A stretch of 64,000 bases of DNA from Rhinopithecus roxellana (Eukaryota > Chordata > Mammalia > Primates > Cercopithecidae). Made by a program: the position numbers and the translations under genes. The stretch covers positions 137,497,493 through 137,561,492 of the forward strand of contig NC_044557.1 of NCBI RefSeq assembly GCF_007565055.1, written 5' to 3'. Positions 45,418 to 56,675 of this stretch are shown here, in pieces (position 1 is the stretch's first letter; each line of letters starts with the position of its first letter). The notes under the pieces were generated by a model. The model was not told the DNA's origin. It searched no databases and was given only the letters and a program-made list of their open reading frames with translations.

Positions 45418-47012
45418 ATTTAATTTACTACACCCCAGTAAAAATATTTTGAAAGTATAAACTTCAAAATATACTATTCATAATAGCAACAAAAATATAA
45501 AATACCTAAGAATAAATCATAAGGTGCCGAGAAAGTATTTGAAAAAAGTATATTTTACTAAAAGATATTACAGAAAATTAACTTATAAAAACTTAAAATT
45601 AACAGAGATATGTTTCATGTTCACGCAAAAGAAATATCGATAAAACAATACTGTCAATTTTTAAAATCAAATCTATCCATAAACGTAATGCAATTTTAAT
45701 AAAAATCTTGTTAGGGTTTAATCAGTATTTGATATGATTCTAAAAATGCACAGAAAAGATCAAAGAGCCCCAAAGAAGTGAGATAATTTTGAATAAGAAA
45801 AGTCAAGTGGGTGTGCTCGTCCTACCAGATGTTAAGACTTACAAAGCTTAATTTTAAGAAGACAGTGTGGAACAAGAGAAAGACAAATAGAACAACAGTA
45901 AATAAATGAGTCCAAGACTCATAGACCTATAGAAAGTTAACAAATAACAATGTTGGCTTTTCAGATAAGCAAAGACAAATCTTTTAAAAAAGTAAACCTT
46001 TGAGTTATTCAGAATAAGATAAAAGAGTATTAAGAGAGTATTTAAATATTGCAGATAAGAGGAAGAATTTCTTAAACAAGAGAAATAAAGAACAAAGGCT
46101 AAAGAAAATGATTGACAAAATTAACTGTGTGATAACTCCAAATGCCTGTGCAGCAAAAGACTGTACAATGTAAACAAAACAAAAACCCGGGATAGTCTAC
46201 AGAAGAATATTTGGAATGTGAAAAAGTAATGAAGTCAGTATTCCAAATAGAGGCTTGAAACTATAAATCAAAAAAAAAAAAAAACAAAAAAAAAAAAAAA
46301 CAAAAAAAGAAAACTCAGTAGAAAAATGGAAAAATATATAAAAAGGCAATTCACAGAATAGGAAACACAAATGGCCAATAAACACATGAAAAAATGTCCA
46401 ACTGCTCTGGAAAACAGTGAAATGCAAATTATAATCACAAACAGGTACAATGTTTTAGCCCTAAAATAGAGAAAAATATAAACCGTCCAACACTCGCAAA
46501 TGCAGGTGAGGATACGGAGCAGCAAACAGGACTTCTTGTCACTGATGAGGAAATGTAAATTGTTTTAATCATACTGGAAAACAGTTTGTTAAAATCTGGC
46601 ATATATGAGTTGTGTATAAATTTTGTCCTAGCAATTCCACTCCTAAACATATATCATACAGATTAAGAAGGCATATACAAGAATGATTATAATAGCATTG
46701 TGTGTTATAGCAAATAACTGGAAAATGAAATGTTTTCAATAGGAGAATGAGTGGATAAACTGGGGCATATCCACCAAAAGTAATACAAATGTGAATAAAA
46801 AATTAGTCATCAAGAATTAGTATATAGCCTTGGATGAATCTCACAAATACTATGTTGAGAAGGAAAGAGCAAATTGTCCATGAATTTTCCAGAATGCCAT
46901 AATTTAGGGAGCATTTAATGGCATGAAGGAGTGTACTACATATCCTTTAAGATACAAACACATGTAGTAAAGGACAATGAAATGTATAGGAATGAGAAAC
47001 CTATGTTTCATG

Positions 47013-47044
47013 TATTTATTTATTTATTTATTTATTTATTTATT
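47013..47044. repeat. (TTTA)n microsatellite
   Basis: Eight tandem ttta/attt units. Confidence 0.95.
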
Positions 47045-47150
47045 GAGCAGTAACTGAGTCCTGGGGAGAGAAAATAATTTAATCATTGCTATCTAGTTAA
47101 TGACAGAATTAGGATGAAAAACCATGGATCTGACTCAAACCCCGCTGATT
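47045..47150 (+). mobile_element. Possible MIR-like or duplicated ancient repeat, copy 1
   Basis: gagcagtaactgagtcctgg ... ttaatgacagaattaggat resembles a diverged MIR core. A similar block recurs at about 48545-48640. Confidence 0.45.
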
Positions 47151-48377
47151 TAATATTTCCTATTACTAAGGAATGTTAGAGAATGAGATTGTTTAGTCTG
47201 TTTTTCAGTTAGGAAAATTGATTCTGAAGGAAGTTTAATTGACTGCTTACAGTATCAGAATCAGAAAATAGATCAGCTTTTTTTCTATCCTGACATAGTC
47301 AATAAAAAGATTTGTCAGTAAAAGTGGCTCAAATGACCGAAATTTTATAAACCTGGGTAAAGGCAAGCGTGATATATTCAAGTTTCCAGAGGGAAATTGT
47401 CTGATTGAAAATGGCCACTGGCTGATTCTGATATATTGTTTCCCTTTGCCAATGATAGAACGGTTTAGGGGGAAATCTTTTTACCCATGGAATTAAACAG
47501 TTCACGTTCAGTTCAGAAGAGCTGTACACATATTTTTGTTGTTCGTGTTAGGTACTGGGCATGTATGAATTAGATGACACATATTAGTGAAAACTGTGTC
47601 TGTTTGCACACACAGATTTTTTTTAAGTTGATGACAGAAGAGTGCATTAGCTACAAATATTCAACCTTGTGGGGCTTAAATATATTAGTGGGGGGTGTTG
47701 GCAAACTGTTTAAGTAAAATCCACCTGTCAAGGCAGAGGTCAAAGTTCCAAAGAGGGGACAATATGGCCTCCAGATAAATGAGAGAATTTATCTGTTATA
47801 GGTTTGTATGTATCAGGTGGTGTCCATAGTAACCACCTATCATTTTATACATTAGACAATATCCAGCAGAGAGAATGAAACCTTCAGGAGCAGAAAAATT
47901 TCACCAAGACTCTTTTCACTTAATTACTGAGACAAAATCCACCTTCTTTCTCATCTCCTTATAAATCCATTAACTCTAAGATTTGTCTTGATATCTGAGG
48001 GGTCTCCCTTCTTCCCCCATGTCAACTGAGCTAATCTACCTTCTTTTGTTTTGGTAATTAGAAATGGAGATAGATGGGTAGTAAACACACCTGTTTAGGT
48101 GTTCTAAGAAGTTCTCAGGCAAATTTACAGGTATAGAAGAAATTATGTAGAAATCTTTAGAATTAAAAAAAAATTCAAACTCAACAAAATTAGTAAATCT
48201 AGCAGGATTTCTGGAATCAAGAGAACAAACATAGGAACAACATAATCAATTTGCCTTCAGGTTCTTACTACTATATAGAGAGAATAGACTATGCGAGGTT
48301 TCAACCATATTTGTAACATTGGGTGTTGCACACCCAATTGTTAATAATGCTATTATTTATGCATTTTTGTATGTTAA
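47151..48377. other. Unassigned sequence
   Basis: No gene or confident repeat. Confidence 0.4.
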
Positions 48378-48513
48378 AACTATTCATAGCTTTTTATCTC
48401 AAAAGATACAGATAATGAAATGAACCATGACATAGAAGTATGTCAGAACTATTTTATAGCTTTTTTCTCAAAAAGATACAGGTAGTAAAATGAACCATAC
48501 GGAAGTCTAATGT
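48378..48513 (+). repeat. Two-copy 69-bp tandem duplication
   Basis: aactattcatagctttttat... (48378-48446) is followed by aactattttatagctttttt... (48447-48513), each reading on through agatacag and atgaaccat. Confidence 0.85.
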
Positions 48514-48544
48514 GATGTTTTTATTTATATTCTTAAGTAGTAAC

Positions 48545-48640
48545 TGAGCAGTAACTGAGCCATGGAGGGAAAAAATAACAGAATCAATGCTTTCTAAATA
48601 GTTAATGACAGAATTAGGACTAAAAATCCACATCCCTGGC
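48545..48640 (+). mobile_element. Possible MIR-like or duplicated ancient repeat, copy 2
   Basis: gagcagtaactgagccatgg ... gttaatgacagaattaggac, about 75-80% like 47045-47150 by eye. Confidence 0.45.
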
Positions 48641-50839
48641 TTAGTGTGATAGAGAAAAGTATAGAGTGGTGATATGCAAAGACCATGTAAGCAGTAGTAG
48701 TTGTGGAATCTCCAATAAAAATATGAGTGCAGCTTTACTCAAGGGAGAGTGCCCTGAAATTTTTAACGGGAACACTGATGATTCTTATGGAGCAGGGTGG
48801 TATGAATATAAAGAGGAGCGTGGGCAGATGTTCCCTTACTCCACAACAAGCTTCCTCTTCACTGGAAACCTGTCAGGGGTCTGTCTCAGGCCTTACGGTA
48901 GAGTTGTGGGACAGGAACCAAAAGCATCCTGTAGGAAGGACACTTTACACTGATCCCTTAATTTGACAGAAGCTTAAGAAAAGACAGAATATCAAGGCCT
49001 CAGTTAGTTGCAGCCTCTGAACCCCAGAGTCCCACCCAGGAAGCAGAGGAAACCATTATTTGTAAAGCAATCTGCTCTATCCATTCCTTAGCAATTATTC
49101 TTTAAGCCACTCTAAAAAAGACAGGCTTTGGATTAAAAAAAATAAATAAAAAAGACAAAGTCCAGTCAAAACCAGGGAATAAGTTAACCAAAAATAAACT
49201 GGAAAAACATTAAATGGTTATATTAAGAGGCAGAAGTCCAAATGCACACAGCGGGGCCCCAGCTAAAGTTACAGATGATTTTATTCAAAACATCGACCTA
49301 GAAAAACTAACTCTTTAGGGCTACCACTAACAGGCAGACTCACTCCAGGGGACTTGGGATTCTGTAATCAAAGCTGACCAATTGTCACATCACTATAGTG
49401 TCAACAAAAGAGGGGCATTTAATAAGGCATGGCTCAAAGATACTGACACCCATCTCTGACTTAAAATGAATTACAAGACCTTGCTAATATTCTCAACTAA
49501 CTACCAAATGATATTGCCTTACTATATTTACAGATTCTAAGACTGGGTGTGATGTGCTATCTAGATAATGATAATCTAAACACAGTCAGCAATGTTAATG
49601 CTTTAACATTACCATTCAAAATCACCTTACATACATTCCTTCCAAAAATTAATAAAACATTTTAAGCATTCAAAAATGATATCACAGAAATCTACTTTAC
49701 CTCTCATTGAGATTAAGCAGATGCCAACATGTACTATTTGCAATAGATGTCTTTGCATTTTTAAAGAAATATTTTTAAAAATACATTTTTCCACTTTTTT
49801 CCCCAAGTAAACATTATTTGGAAGTCAGTGTTTGTCATTCCCACATTTGCTTCATGAATACATGTGCTATAACAATCAATTTCTGAATTTCTCGTGATGG
49901 GTATATACATTTCTATTTTATGTATTGTAGATACATATTTTGAGATGCATACAGATTCAAATTTTTCTCATATTCAGATGAATTATTTATTTCACTGTAA
50001 TGTAGTTACTATTTTTGATAACACCTTTTATTATTTTTATCTTTGATGATAATTATAATGTTCTTGATTTATTCTTTTCCTGATCTTTTTTCTTTTATGC
50101 AGAAGAATTATTATAAAGGCCTCAACGGCAAATATATATAATGGTTTTAATAAGATAAGTATATAGGGGTTATTTGTACTGTAGCAAAGGACCTTAAATC
50201 TGTAATATGAATTTCACTGGCTTCCAAGAATGACATTAGTCTAGAAGCTTGCCTGATGGTATATTAGTAAGACTCAATCAATTACAGATAATGGTCATTA
50301 ATTCCTGGAAGAGATGTGGCACAATATCTCTTATGACTATTGTGTCTTAGCTCTGACAAGTTGCTTAACTCTGACAAGCAGTAAACATAAGCAAGAAATA
50401 TACTTACTGCTTTCTCAACTTAAGAAAGCAGTAAACATATTTCTCTCCTCTAGCCTGGGATATTCTTAATTCTGTGTTTATTTTCCTAGTGTATTTATTT
50501 GCTTTTTTGTTAGACAGGATGGATGATCTCTTAGGGACCACTGCCACTTTAAAATAATTAACAGTGAGTGGGATTGCCATCTGGGAGAATAGTAACTATT
50601 ACCAGCTATCATGAAGTACCTCCCAGACCCTGGATATATTCCCCGCTGGCTGGGTAAGTTCTGTGTTACTGGGCAAATAGAATGCAAACAGTATCCAGTA
50701 AGACATTGTAGCAGGGGTAAACACCCCCTACTCAGATGTCGCTATAAAGACTAATACTCTCCATATCTGTTTTCTGACAACTAAATAGGAGGTAACTTGA
50801 GCCTTGATGTGACAAGTGTCGTCTCCAGACTAACAGCTT
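48641..50839. other. Unassigned sequence with an orphan 95-codon frame
   Basis: The frame at 48666-48953 (+) is unusually Gly/Cys/Ser-rich for this AT-rich area, but it has no motif I recognise and overlaps a second open frame. I do not call it a gene. Confidence 0.4.
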
Positions 50840-50909
50840 CAGCTTTGCAGCCCCAGCTCTACTAAATCAAAGCCTGCATTTTAATAAGATCCCCACGTTA
50901 TAGTTTGAG
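50840..50909 (+). mobile_element. MER5-type fragment
   Basis: actaaatcaaagcctgcatt ttaataagatccccac ... gtttgagaa matches the MER5A right half. AluS is inserted at its end. Confidence 0.65.
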
Positions 50910-50918
50910 AATTGATGA
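50910..50918. repeat. 5' target-site duplication of AluS
   Basis: aattgatga, repeated at 51233-51241. Confidence 0.75.
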
Positions 50919-51232
50919 CCTGGCATGGTGGCTCTCGCTTATAATCCCAGCATTTTGGGAGGCTGAGGAGGGCAGATCATGAGGTCAGGAGTTTGAGACC
51001 AGCCTGGCCAACAGAGTGAAACCCTGTCTCTATTAAAAACACAAAAACCTAGCCAGGTGTGGCGGGCACCTGTAATCCCAGCTACATGGGAGGCTGAGGC
51101 AAGGAGAATCGCTTTAAACTGGGAGGTAGAGGTTGCAGTGAGCCGACATCATGCCACTGCGGTACAGTCCAGCCTGGGTGACAGTGAGAGACTCCTTCGC
51201 AAAAAAAAAGAAAAAAAAAAAAAAGAGAATTG
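50919..51232 (+). mobile_element. AluS-type SINE
   Basis: cctggcatggtggctctcgc start, both monomers present, gagaccagcctggccaacag (AluS), ending in an A-rich tail with G interruptions. Confidence 0.93.
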
Positions 51233-51241
51233 AATTGATGA
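51233..51241. repeat. 3' target-site duplication of AluS
   Basis: aattgatga, matching 50910-50918. Confidence 0.75.
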
Positions 51242-51469
51242 TCTAGAGGGAATACGTATGACGTGTGGATGGAACATAATAAATAAGCATGAACATAAAC
51301 ATAAATAAGCATGAACTATTAGGAAAATTGTAGCTGGAGGTCTCTTTTTCTCTTCACACATCCTAGTAAGTGCCTGTTGTGAGTGGTAGCACCAGTGGCG
51401 GCAGAATTAACGATAGTAGGAGTAGTGGCAGCAGGAGTCATCATAGTAAGAGACGCCAGAGACATGGGC

Positions 51470-51960
51470 AAGAATTCCATTATGAAGAGTTGAAGGTCAT
51501 TGTCAAGGTTCTGATGGAATTTAACGGGAGAATGATGTTTGGAATGTATTTGCAAAGATCATTGTAGTAGCAGAATTCTGATAAGATGGAGGAAAGAAAA
51601 GTCAGAGTGAGGCAGACCATTAGCAGATAATTGTCATAATCTTGATACTAAATGGAGACCAGAATTAAGGTAGTGACTGTGGAGATTTAAAGAAAGGGTG
51701 ATTATTTAGAAGAGAGAATTCACAGGCTGGGTGACCCATTGGAGGAAGGAGATGAGGAAGATGGAGTCATCAAGAATGACCCTAAGTTCCCACTAGCTGA
51801 GGTTGGGTCTCCCAGGAAGAAGATATGGTGGCAGAGATTTTTTAAGAGGGTGAGGGAAGAATTGGAATTGGGCAAAGGGAGATGTGGAAGTGTGATGTGG
51901 TGGCAGTGGAGGCTACATGGATCTCTGGAAGTGCAGTGGCCCATCAGAGTTGTCCCAAGT
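51470..51960 (-). mobile_element. Possible L2 fragment, minus strand
   Basis: gcagaccattagcagataat, aattaaggtagtgactgtgg, tggagtcatcaagaatgacc and cctaagttcccactagctga parallel the reverse complement of the L2 RT ORF. The G/A-rich ORFs on both strands here are by-products. Confidence 0.5.
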
Positions 51961-52919
51961 AGAGACAAGGAGGGTGAGCCTTTTTTTCTCCATATTTAGT
52001 AATCACTGGATGTGGGCTACCCCAGGAAGGAGATACAAGCTTGGGTAAAAGAGATTCCTTTAGCTAAAGGCACTTTCTGGGGAAGTACACATCAATGAGT
52101 TGTCAGCATTCCTATAGCGACAGGCGAAATGCAGGCCTCAGTCTTAGGGGTGGAATTCAGCTGGCACAGCCCAGAACACACTGTTCTTGTCTTCTGTGTT
52201 CAGGTTGGTGATTTTAACATGCATTAAAACAAAAGGGCTCAGAAGAGAGACAGATGTGTTAATAAAGATGTGTTAATAAATAGACATGTTTGATTTGATT
52301 AACACATTAGAGTTGATAATAAATTTATTAGATATAGGGACCACAAATTCACAGAGAGATCTGGAATTGTAGATTTAGGAAGCTTCAGTCTGTAAATGGC
52401 AGTTGAAGCCATACTTAGTGCTGAAATTGCATACAGTCAGAACACTGAATACAGAAACTTGAAGAACAACATCATTTCAGTCAGGAGTACCAAAAAGAGC
52501 TTTTACGGAAACAGAAGCAGTCAATGGCATAGAAGCTGAACCTAAAATATTCAGTGAGTTTCCTGTGCTTTGAAGGGCACCAGCAGTGTAAGGAAGGCTA
52601 TTTGTAAGGGATTTGGCATTGTGCCTACCAGTGGCTTCAGTGAGTGACAGCAGGGTCAGTGGAGTGACAGGTAGTGAGGACTTGTAGATAAACCGGGTAG
52701 ATTACTTTTTCAATAAATACATTGCTCATATTGATTGCTAGAACTAAGAAAGCAGTAATAATTGGGGAGTTAAGGAAGAGATAATTGGAAGAGAGGTGAA
52801 TGTATCATTTAGGGTCCTGGCAGGGAGGAGATGGCAAACTCAAATTGAATAATTAGAGGCAAGTTTAGTAAAAGACAACTTTTAAAGGTATAAATTAGGT
52901 GAAAGGCAGGCCATGCAAG
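51961..52919. other. Unassigned sequence
   Basis: No gene. A repeat-like phrase gggtcctggcagggaggaga lies at about 52812, family unnamed. Confidence 0.4.
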
Positions 52920-52924
52920 GACCC
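52920..52924. repeat. 5-bp target duplication gaccc (left)
   Basis: Repeated at 53265-53269, flanking the LTR. Confidence 0.8.
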
Positions 52925-53264
52925 TGTATCAGTCCATTCTCACACTGGTATAAGGACATACCTGAGACTGGGTAATTTATAAAGGAAGGAGGTTTAATTG
53001 AGTCAAAGTTCCACATGGCTTGGGAGGCCTCACAATCATGGCAGAAGGCAAATGAGAAGCAAAGACATGTCTTATATGGCGGCAGGCAAGAGAGTGTATA
53101 CAGGGGAACTCCCCTTTATTTATTCACTATCATGAGAACAGCACAGGAAAGACCCACCCCCATGATTCAGTTACGTCTCACAGGGTCTCTCCTACGACAT
53201 GTGGGAATTATAGGAGCTACAATTCAAGGTGAGATTTGGGTGGAGACACAGCCAAACCATATCA
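52925..53264 (-). mobile_element. THE1/MST solo LTR, minus strand
   Basis: tgtatcagtccattctcaca ... cagccaaaccatatca: reverse-complement THE1/MST with TG...CA ends and the expected 5-bp target duplication. Confidence 0.92.
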
Positions 53265-53269
53265 GACCC
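53265..53269. repeat. 5-bp target duplication gaccc (right)
   Basis: Matches 52920-52924. Confidence 0.8.
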
Positions 53270-53293
53270 CAAGGCTATTAAGATTTATGGTCA

Positions 53294-53330
53294 TTAGAGA
53301 GAGACAGAGACAGAGAGAGAGAGACAGAGA

Positions 53331-53426
<96 letters not shown>

Positions 53427-53433
53427 GAGAGAC

Positions 53434-53464
<31 letters not shown>
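53294..53464. repeat. (GA)n / (GAGACA)n purine tract, about 170 bp
   Basis: Uninterrupted polypurine on the + strand with periodic GACAGA variants. It encodes a spurious Arg-Glu repeat. Confidence 0.97.
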
Positions 53465-53667
53465 AATGGAGGAAGTGGGAGGGAAAGAGGAGGAGAAAGA
53501 GATATTTATTGATTTGTGTTCAGAGGGTGGCCTGACATTAGCTATGACCCCTTTGGTTGAAGGATTTAGTCAATCTGTATCATCCAGGATTCTCCAGATG
53601 ATCCTCCGGGAGAAGAAAAGTGACATTAAATACCTGATCCCACACTCCTTCTTTCCTTTATTCTTGT

Positions 53668-53690
53668 TGTTGTTGTTGTTGTTGTTCTCC
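53668..53690. repeat. (GTT)n microsatellite
   Basis: Seven ttg units. Confidence 0.9.
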
Positions 53691-55144
53691 ATTCAAACTA
53701 GGTTGAAGTCAGAAGGCAAAGGATCCTTTGACGTACTCCATTCAGAGCAGAAGGAGAAGAATGCAGAGTGAATCTGGAGGGACAAATAGAAGATGCAGCA
53801 CAATGGAGACACGGTTTAATGCCACAGGGGACCTGTGCTCTTTTTCTCTCTCCTATGTAAAGAGAATTTCCTCTATCCAAGTAAAACGGATGGGATCGGT
53901 CAGATTTCTAGACAACAGAAATAATTAGCTCTGTGAAGAATAAGAATTATTCCTACGACTATGAAAATGATAAACCTACCTTCAATTTATAATCTTAGAA
54001 AGATTCAGGGAAATGAACAATCTATGATACAGTAAAATGTACCAAAGAGACTATACATTCTTAATAATATGTCTATTATGATAGTAGATTATAGAAAAAA
54101 AACATAGTGTTAGAGTTTTACATTTGCCAATTGCCTCTTTGTTTTGTGGGGTTTGGGTTTTTTGTTTTTTGTTTTGTTTTGTTTGTTTTTGGTCTGAAGA
54201 AATGGAAAGCAGAGAAGCTTGGAGATTTACCAGGACTGAATTTCTTCACAGTCAACAATTGGCTCTTAAACTTGCAAAATATTTGGAGCATGTGTTTTTC
54301 TTTGCTTGTTAGTTTTCCCACACTACAGATTTTCTAGATTTTGCTAATCCAAGTGCCTGGCTCATTTTTCCCTCAGCATCCTTATGCATTTCCTCCACAG
54401 ATCAAATTCCCTGCCTAAATTAGTACACATTTTTGTTCTTGAAGAAAGAACCGAATCAGAAAGAGAATCAAAATAGGCTAATATTGTCTTGGCATGAAGA
54501 CAAACAATTATTATATTCTTCCTTGTGGTTTTTTCACTTAAAATCATCCCGGAGTTATATAAGAGATTTAATAAAAATCAGTCATGGTGAATTTGATTTT
54601 TAAATTCTTAAAGTTACTTATTTGTTGTTGTTTTAGTGACAGATGTGTTTGGCTTGGAGCTATTTGGGGACAAACTGAAAAAGAAGAAGAAGCCGGTGAA
54701 TTCCTTCAAAAGAGGTTTACTGTTTTTTCCTCTTCCAACCTTGGTTTTCCTTGAGAAAAAAAGCCTAAGTTGTATAGGGAGACAGGAGATGTGAAAGGGA
54801 GGTTTGAAGAGAGCCCTGGGAAGCCTAGGGAGCCTTTAGTGGCCTTTAGCGCACTTAACACTGGAAGACAGAACCCTTCAGGAGGTGCAGGGAAGAACAC
54901 GTGGATTCTGGCCCCTGGGCTAATGAAAGAAGAGCAGAGGTGATTCCCAGAGGGATTTCATTTGGAAGTAGCCGCTGACGCTGCTCCGTCAATGGCTTTT
55001 CTAAAGTTCCTCATTGTTCTTTGTGGTATAGTTTAGAACTATAAATGAATTTCTAGGAGTGTTGATTTCTGCCCTAATCTGCATATTTGTGAAAATTTTC
55101 TCTGGGCAGCCTTAGCCCTCAAAATAAGCTTAATATTGCTTTAA
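53691..55144. other. Unassigned sequence
   Basis: No gene or confident repeat; a T/G-rich patch lies at about 54140-54190. Confidence 0.4.
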
Positions 55145-55149
55145 TGAGG
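55145..55149. repeat. 5-bp target duplication tgagg (left)
   Basis: Repeated at 55490-55494. Confidence 0.85.
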
Positions 55150-55489
55150 TGATATGGTTTGGCTCTGCTCTATGTCCCCACGTGTGAAGGGAGAGACATG
55201 GTAGGAGGTGATTGGATCATGGAGGTGGTTTCCTCCATGCTGTTCTCGTGATAGTGACTGAGTTCTCACGAGATCTAATGATTTATAAGGCGCACCTCCT
55301 CCTTTGCTGTCTGTCTCTCCGGCTGCCTTGCGAAGAAGGTACTTACTTCTCCTTCGCCTTCCGCAGTGATTGTAAGTTGTGTGAGGCCTCCCCAGCCATG
55401 CAGAACTGTGAGTCAGTTAAACCTCTTTCCTCTATAAATTACCCAGTCTCAGGCAGTTCTGTATAGCAGTGTGAACATGGGATAATACG
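55150..55489 (+). mobile_element. THE1/MST solo LTR, plus strand, with 5' internal deletion
   Basis: tgatatggtttggctctgct ... gtgattggatcatggaggtg ... cctccccagccatgcagaac ... gggataatac. The segment normally between TGTCCCC and CACGTGT (about 60 bp) is missing. The terminal A has mutated to G. A 5-bp duplication flanks it. Confidence 0.93.
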
Positions 55490-55494
55490 TGAGG
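55490..55494. repeat. 5-bp target duplication tgagg (right)
   Basis: Matches 55145-55149. Confidence 0.85.
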
Positions 55495-56621
55495 TATCAA
55501 TTGCAGGATATGTTTACACTTAGAAACTTCTTTACGCACATCCATGTATGGATTGAGTCAGTAGATAACATTTTAGGCAACCTTGTTATTTAACAGATAA
55601 GATGGCCTTGATTTATCTTCCAATCAATGATTATGAAAAAAGAATTTGAAAACTTTTTTTGGTGGACTAGGGAGTGAATTAGGGGTAGATATTCACTGTT
55701 GTCAAGATTAAATGCAAACCCTGTTGCCAAAAGGTTCTACTATGGATGCCTTAGATCTTTGTCTCAGACCAGTATTTATGCAATCACATCCCACACCTAA
55801 ATGAGAAACTTACCTTTGTAATAGAACTGCCAATTTTTACAAGCAACTTTAAAACTATCTAAAATTTATAATTTACTTATTCAATTATTAATGGTGACAA
55901 ACCATGTGCCAGAAGGGTTTTGGTTCCTGTTGATACAGAAGTGAACAAGCAAGTTCCCTGTCTTCATAGAAGTTGCCATTTACTGCTTAGTAATATAGCC
56001 AGTGGGAAAACATACCGTTTCAGATATACCTCAAGGATATCCAACATAAATGGCATGTAAGCATAGCTTAGTCCTTTATGGTATGAACAGCAAAAAAGCC
56101 TCCTTCTATAGAATCTCCGCTTTTTTAATAGTTAGCATTGGATGTAGCAAAAGTTTTATCTGTGTTGTTTTCACTTCTGTCTGATGAGTACCCCCACCTC
56201 ACTTTTTTGGAAGCCTCTTCCTTCCTATCTGGAGTCTATCCTGCACCACCATGTTAACTTAAGTATGACTGTTACTCACAGGAGACAGCTTAAAGGATAG
56301 ACACCCTGGAGTTATTATATATTAAAAATAATGTATCAAAACAACAATAAAAATCATAAGCCTTTCCAAGTCATAAGATGTAAAGTAAGATGTCGATTTG
56401 ACAGGGAATTTGTATTGGTATTTTTGATTTCAGGACTTGCCTTAGTTAATTCATCATTTAACCCTGCTTAGTTAAATATGAGCAGGGGTCTTCTCACAAT
56501 GTTTGCTTTGCTTTGATGTGACTGAGTCTATACATCTATCAGCCTTTTTTATTGGATCCCTGGAAGATGCCTTTGGCATTTCTGAAAGGTTGCTAGAAAC
56601 TCCAGCCAGGTTAAGCCAAAC
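55495..56621. other. Unassigned sequence
   Basis: No gene. ccatgtgccagaagggtttt ... agtgaacaagcaagttccct at about 55902-55965 resembles a common ancient SINE/LINE tail, but too weakly to call. Confidence 0.4.
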
Positions 56622-56636
56622 AGCAGCAGCAGCAGC

Positions 56637-56674
<38 letters not shown>

Positions 56675-56675
56675 A
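56622..56675. repeat. (CAG)5(CAA)13 compound triplet repeat
   Basis: Five CAG units merge into about 13 CAA units. It gives poly-Ala/Val and poly-Thr in spurious frames. Confidence 0.95.

Larger units (their letters stand above)
43730..46985 (+). mobile_element. Long ancient L1M/HAL1-like LINE, interrupted by Alu
   Basis: Degenerate ORF2-like matches occur in order: the atggacttgagtaccaaaaa region, agagttggttctttgaaaat, aagacagtgtggaacaagag, aatggccaataaacacatga, gaaatgcaaattataatcac and taaactggggcatatccacc. It is riddled with stops and extremely A-rich. The minus-strand Phe-rich ORFs at 46.2-46.5 kb are shadows of A runs. Confidence 0.75.

Noticed and set aside
46197..46525. Phe-rich membrane-like minus-strand ORFs.
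   Set aside because: Antisense reading of A runs in an ancient L1.
48666..48953. 95-codon open frame (+) with Cys and Gly content.
   Set aside because: An overlapping second frame is also open, and there is no family resemblance. It could be a fragment of an unrecognised repeat, but evidence is lacking.
53236..53535. 99-codon Arg-Glu repeat protein.
   Set aside because: Translation of the (GA)n tract; no coding support.
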